Assembly: GCF_029892285.1 (NCBI RefSeq)
Contig: NZ_JARXVM010000020.1
Coordinates: 1-64,000, forward strand
Length of the DNA stretch: 64,000 bases
Origin: Rhizobium sp. SG_E_25_P2
GTDB taxonomy: Bacteria; Pseudomonadota; Alphaproteobacteria; Rhizobiales; Rhizobiaceae
Direction: 5' to 3'
In this document: piece by piece, positions 60,590 to 64,000 of the stretch
How positions within the stretch are numbered: position 1 is the first letter of the stretch
How the letters are laid out: each line of letters opens with the position of its first letter
Position numbers and translations under genes: made by a program
The notes under the pieces: model-generated
Databases searched by the model: none
What the model was told of the DNA's origin: nothing
What the model saw: only the letters and a program-made list of their open reading frames with translations

Positions 60590-61276
60590 TTGACACTGGA
60601 ATCGACATCTTACGCAGCGCCCCAGGCCTTGGACCGCATCCCGACCGACACCGTCGAGAGCGGGGACGAGGCATCCCTGCCGAAGCGGGGGCGGGGTCGG
60701 CCCAAGGTGCGCAGCGATGAAGAGCAACGCGACATCATTGTCGAGCGCGCCGCCAACATCTATTTGCGCACCGGCTATATCGCCATGCGGATGGACGACA
60801 TATCCGCCGCCTGCCGCGTGTCCAAGCGCACGCTATACCGGCTTTTCCCGAGTAAGCTGTACCTGTTCCGCTCCATTGTCGGGCTGATGAACACCCAGTT
60901 GTTCGATTTCGACGATGTCGAGCCAGGCGACTCCGTGGAGCGGGCCCTGTCGGCCATTTTCCGCGTCGATGTCGACGAAGACACCGATCAGAAGCGGCAG
61001 GCCTTTCTGCGTCAGGCCCGGCAGGACGCCGTCCTTGCGCCGGAAATCGGCGAGGTTCTCCGCGAAGATTGCCTCGACCGCGCCCGCCGGCGCTTGACGG
61101 AATGGTTCGAACGCTGGAGCGAGGCGGGCTTGCTCAGCGCCACCAATCCGCAGGCCGCCGCCTATATGCTGATGGACATGACCTTCGGCGCGGCCGACAG
61201 CGAACAACGCAAGGGCGTCACCGGGCGCGCTTTTATCCGCACCTGCATTCAATACTTCGTCAACGGCGTCCGCTGA
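60590..61276 (+). CDS. TetR/AcrR-family regulator
   Basis: This 228-residue protein probably starts at TTG (60590), 7 bases after ATAGGAG. A frame open to 60536 has an ATG without a Shine-Dalgarno. A basic linker (RGRGRPKVRSDEEQ) precedes the helix-turn-helix (MRMDDISAACRVSKRTLYRLF). The C-terminal domain has no recognised ligand motif. No target gene is adjacent apart from a small membrane protein downstream. Confidence 0.85.
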   Translation: MTLESTSYAAPQALDRIPTDTVESGDEASLPKRGRGRPKVRSDEEQRDIIVERAANIYLRTGYIAMRMDDISAACRVSKRTLYRLFPSKLYLFRSIVGLMNTQLFDFDDVEPGDSVERALSAIFRVDVDEDTDQKRQAFLRQARQDAVLAPEIGEVLREDCLDRARRRLTEWFERWSEAGLLSATNPQAAAYMLMDMTFGAADSEQRKGVTGRAFIRTCIQYFVNGVR

Positions 61277-61289
61277 CGATAGAAAATTC

Positions 61290-61448
61290 GGCGTCGACGC
61301 GCCGCCGCCTTGCGCCGGGGGCCAATCCCGGCGCCTGAAGAATGCGACTTTCCGCCCGCGCCGTTTGCGTCGGAAATGCGCTGTTCGGGGCCCCGCCCAG
61401 GCGGAGGCCGTGAAAAGTCCCGCCGCTTCTGCGCGCGGGATTTTTTTT
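61290..61448 (+). ncRNA. Structured region with strong terminator, small RNA or 3' UTR
   Basis: Hairpins occur in succession: GCGCCGGG/CCCGGCGC (about 61313-61336), a looser TTTCCG/CGGAAA pair and CGGGGCCCCG. The region ends in a terminator (TCCCGC at 61418-61423 with GCGGGA at 61435-61440) followed by eight T (61441-61448). It starts right after the TetR gene, so a long 3' UTR is the simple reading. An independent small RNA is possible. No known family matched. Confidence 0.4.
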
Positions 61449-61731
61449 GGCCGCGCGGATATCTGCGACACGAACGACCCGCCCGCGCACACCCATTCCG
61501 TCCGCCCAGACGGCGCATCGCTGCGTCGCATCCGGAAAATACTCGGCAACATCAGGAATTATTCCAAATTCACCCATTTGGGGGAGGTGGTTCGTTTCGG
61601 GTTACGTTATCAAACGCAATAGACGCCTCGGGATGCGACTCGGATTTTCGGATCGGTCCCGCGTCTGCTGAACCTTGCGGCCCGGATGGGGGCAATGGGC
61701 GGGGCTTTGGATCGAAGCGATTGGTATTATA
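61449..61731. other. Gap without a recognisable gene
   Basis: The 283 bp between the terminator and the small membrane protein gene shows no RNA gene, repeat or coding frame with family similarity. The promoter of the next gene must lie here. Confidence 0.35.
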
Positions 61732-62031
61732 ATGTTTGACAGCGAACCGACCAACACAATCCTTCTCATTTTCGCAGCGCTGCTCTACGGCGCCGTGGCG
61801 TCCGGCTGTGTGTTGCGAACCCTGTTCGAAGGCTATGCCGTTCGGGCGCCCTGGGATGCATGGCGCGTGCTGGGGCTGATCCTCTGCTTCATCTGGCCGA
61901 TCTTGCTTCTCGCCCCACTGGCGCAGCTGTGGCGCGGCTCCCGCAAGCCCGGGACGGAACCTCGCGGCCTCGGATCCCTGCGCGGCGGCCCTGACCGCGC
62001 CGAGGACGATCGCGTCCGGTCAAAGGGATAA
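61732..62031 (+). CDS. Small membrane protein of unknown function
   Basis: This 99-residue protein has two membrane helices (ILLIFAALLYGAVASGCVL and VLGLILCFIWPILLLAPLA) and a charged C-terminus. It starts at ATG 61732; no strong Shine-Dalgarno is visible. No family is recognised. Confidence 0.6.
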   Translation: MFDSEPTNTILLIFAALLYGAVASGCVLRTLFEGYAVRAPWDAWRVLGLILCFIWPILLLAPLAQLWRGSRKPGTEPRGLGSLRGGPDRAEDDRVRSKG

Positions 62032-62262
62032 TCCCATAACGAGTTTGCCTCGTCGCGGCGGGAGACCATCCGACCGGCGCGCCAGGCTGGGCAACGGTTG
62101 CGCGACGGCGACGAAACGTCCGACGATTACGGCGTCCACACAGAACCAGCGCAATGCAAGGGAAGTGGCGAGATCCGCCTCATCGTAGCTCGCCAAGCCT
62201 GAGCTTGCGACACTGATTAGGCCGTATCCATGAAGGGCTGAAGAAGTCGGGAAACTATAACT

Positions 62263-62339
62263 TGGTCGGAGTGGCAAGATTCGAACTTGCGACCCCCTCG
62301 TCCCGAACGAGGTGCGCTACCAGGCTGCGCTACACTCCG
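62263..62339 (-). tRNA. tRNA-Pro (anticodon CGG)
   Basis: Read on the minus strand, a 77-base cloverleaf starts CGGAGTG and ends with pairing CACTCCG and encoded ACCA. The anticodon stem CCTCG/CGAGG holds the loop TTCGGGA, giving anticodon CGG. D-loop GCGCAGCCTGGTAGCGC and T-arm GTTCGAATC are standard. Confidence 0.95.
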
Positions 62340-62490
62340 TAACTCAAGTTGAGGGTCGTATAGACCGCTCTTTTTGTTTCCGCAAGTCATTTCGTCAAAA
62401 AAAGTTCAAGGAAATGTGGATACGGATCATCCTGTTGATAGTTATGGTTTATTCACCCGGAAGGACGGCGTCTCGCGCGCGGTTTGGCGC

Positions 62491-63156
62491 TCAGACATAG
62501 ACCTTGTTGATCTCGTTGAACGCTTTGGCGGCGTCGTTCAAATCGTCGAAAAACGTCAGTTTTCCCTGATGCAACACGCTCGCCGACTTGCACATTTTCG
62601 CCGCGTAGTCCGGATCGCTCGTCGCCAGCAACACGGTGAACTTGTCGCTGTTGTCGATAATGTAGTTCATGCATTTCCGGCGGAATTTCTGGTCGCCCAG
62701 CGAGATCGTGTCATCGATCAGGATATGGTTGAAGCCGAGCGAAAGAAGGGCGCTGACGGCAAAGCGGGCGCGGGCCTGATTTTGGATGTTCTTCAGCGGC
62801 AGATCGAGTTGTCGATCCATCGCCGAAAATGCCGCGCAGAAATCCAGCGCTTCGGGATAGTTGCGCCCGTAAATATCGGTGAGGAAGCGCAGGTTCTGCC
62901 GCCCCGTCAGTTTCTGCGAGATATTGGCGCGGAAATCCATCGGATAGGAAACGCGTCCGCGCCTGTGGATCTCGCCCTGGGACAAGGTGTCGTTGCCGCA
63001 GATGACGTTGAGCAGCGTCGTCTTTCCCTGGCCCCGGGGCGCCAGCACCGCGTGATTGTCCCCGTCGTGGAAAACTGCGTTCAGGTTCTGAAAGACCCAT
63101 TGGATGCCGTTGCGGCGGTCCCGATAGGCTTTGCCAGCATTTTCAAGGGTGATCAT
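62491..63156 (-). CDS. KpsT-like ABC ATPase with degenerate motifs
   Basis: This 221-residue ATPase of the polysaccharide-export type (KpsT/RfbE) pairs with the permease overlapping it by 4 bp. Walker A is APRGQGKTTLL (first Gly lost). Walker B reads ILIDDTISLGD (Asp where the catalytic Glu sits). The signature region is IQNQARARFAVSAL, not SSGMxxRL, and the switch His is replaced (LLATSDPDY). It may need a partner or hydrolyse ATP slowly. Capsule or lipopolysaccharide export is inferred from family. Confidence 0.85.
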   Translation of the reverse strand: MITLENAGKAYRDRRNGIQWVFQNLNAVFHDGDNHAVLAPRGQGKTTLLNVICGNDTLSQGEIHRRGRVSYPMDFRANISQKLTGRQNLRFLTDIYGRNYPEALDFCAAFSAMDRQLDLPLKNIQNQARARFAVSALLSLGFNHILIDDTISLGDQKFRRKCMNYIIDNSDKFTVLLATSDPDYAAKMCKSASVLHQGKLTFFDDLNDAAKAFNEINKVYV

Positions 63157-63998
63157 ACCATCTCGTCTTCGTCTTCATCGCCTTTCGCGCGGATGATCTC
63201 TTTGCGGAACAACCGCTCCATCGCCAGCGAGAAAAGAAGGACCACGGTGGAGAAGCAGAGCAGATAACTCGGCGAATACACCGTCAGGTAATCGAGATAG
63301 GAATGCGATCGCAATCCCTCGACACAATGCAGGAACGGGTTCCAGATGATGATCGCGAGAATCTCCGGCGGCATTTGCGCCGGTACGAACAGCACGCCCG
63401 ACGTCATCATCAGCGGCAAAGACATCATTTTCCACATGCTGCGCCAGACCGGCACCAGCGCCCCGACCGTGGCGTTGAACATCGCCATCGACAGGCTGAA
63501 ATAGAGAACCAGCAGCATGGACAGCACGAATCCCTGGAAATCCGTGATGACCTCGGTCTGGAGAATGCGTCCGACGGCGGCGAAGAAGACCGTGAGAATC
63601 ACGATCCAGATCACGAATTCGACGATGGAGCGCGCCACGACAGTGTCGAGCGGCTTGACCAGGCCGAATTCGAACAGCGCCCGGTTCGCCTGAATCGCCC
63701 TGCCGCCGGTGTTGATGACGGCGCGGACCGCCCGGAAGGCCACGACGCCGGTCAGAAGGAACATCACCGAGCTTTCGCCGAAAGCGGGGCTGACCGTCTT
63801 GAAGTAGACGCGCGCCAACAGCAGGATGCCGACAAGGATCGCGGGCTCCACGATGGTCCAGACATAGGCCACCGGCGAGGCGCCGAATCGATTGGCGGCC
63901 TCGCGGAAGATCATGGCGACGATGACGCGCAGATTGTTCTGCGCGCCATTCAGCACGCTGATCTCTCGTTCTCGCCGGTTGGCGTTCAACGTGCTCAC
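63153..63998 (-). CDS. KpsM-like ABC-2 permease of polysaccharide export
   Basis: This 281-residue membrane protein has six hydrophobic helices of the ABC-2 type. The conserved region FGASPVAYVWTIVEPAILVG lies near the first helix and WNPFLHCVEGLRSHSYLDY precedes the last. It starts at 63998, two bases before the window's right edge; genes further right may belong to the same cluster. It forms an exporter with the KpsT-like protein. Confidence 0.88.
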   Translation of the reverse strand: MSTLNANRREREISVLNGAQNNLRVIVAMIFREAANRFGASPVAYVWTIVEPAILVGILLLARVYFKTVSPAFGESSVMFLLTGVVAFRAVRAVINTGGRAIQANRALFEFGLVKPLDTVVARSIVEFVIWIVILTVFFAAVGRILQTEVITDFQGFVLSMLLVLYFSLSMAMFNATVGALVPVWRSMWKMMSLPLMMTSGVLFVPAQMPPEILAIIIWNPFLHCVEGLRSHSYLDYLTVYSPSYLLCFSTVVLLFSLAMERLFRKEIIRAKGDEDEDEMV

Positions 63999-64000
63999 GT

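Overview
The window is GC-rich, densely coded DNA from an alphaproteobacterium, most likely of the Hyphomicrobiales. The evidence is a Brucella/Sinorhizobium-type erythritol (ery) locus, a Calvin-type class II fructose-bisphosphate aldolase, RES-Xre and DUF433/DUF5615 toxin-antitoxin pairs, and REP-like intergenic palindromes of the rhizobial kind. It reads as a chromosomal segment with several small accessory patches. No phage, insertion sequence or CRISPR array was seen.

Layout, left to right. 1-3.6 kb: a type I secretion ABC exporter and its membrane-fusion partner. 3.9-6.6 kb: a Pat-like acyl-CoA synthetase/GNAT fusion. 6.7-7.8 kb: an Xre-RES toxin-antitoxin pair. 7.84-8.84 kb: three tandem copies of a ~356 bp unit, each with a promoter-like element, a structured leader, a perfect Shine-Dalgarno, a 27-30 codon ORF and a GNRA-capped hairpin. 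This is the most unusual object in the window. 8.9-26.4 kb: a polyol (erythritol-type) catabolic locus of 14 genes on the minus strand (regulator, ABC importer, EryA kinase, dehydrogenases, two class II aldolases, a second kinase, a HAD phosphatase, EryC) plus divergent tpi-like and rpiB-like genes. 26.4-27.4 kb: a DUF433/DUF5615 pair. 27.6-30.7 kb: two very acidic secreted proteins (one PepSY) and a two-component system. 30.7-34.7 kb: two paralogous RTX proteins, a periplasmic protein and a LuxR-type regulator. 35-36 kb: a DUF4287 protein and a HigBA-like pair. 36.1-41.4 kb: a WYL-like protein, LysR with cupin/DUF4865, and TetR with a secreted alpha/beta hydrolase. 41.5-42.1 kb: a decayed gene and a repeat. 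42.1-44.3 kb: class II FBP aldolase divergent from a DeoR regulator. 44.5-49.2 kb: a chemoreceptor, an NTF2-like protein, a Doc toxin with a short antitoxin, an HTH protein and a nitrilase-fold protein lacking key residues. 49.4-52.5 kb: a MarR-MFS-HlyD efflux operon. 52.5-54.5 kb: small unknown proteins and an orphan antitoxin. 54.6-60.3 kb: a soluble globin-like chemoreceptor, RcnA, a glycine-zipper protein and a CpxRA-like system with a consensus CpxR box array. 60.6-62.3 kb: TetR, a small membrane protein and tRNA-Pro. 62.5-64 kb: a KpsMT-like polysaccharide ABC exporter with a degenerate ATPase.

The genes work together mainly in three ways. The importer, EryA/B/C, TpiB-like and RpiB-like proteins form a route from a C4 polyol to a tetrose phosphate. 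The aldolase/kinase/HAD genes in the same operon suggest a second substrate. The type I exporter and the two RTX proteins, about 27 kb apart, are plausible transporter and cargo.
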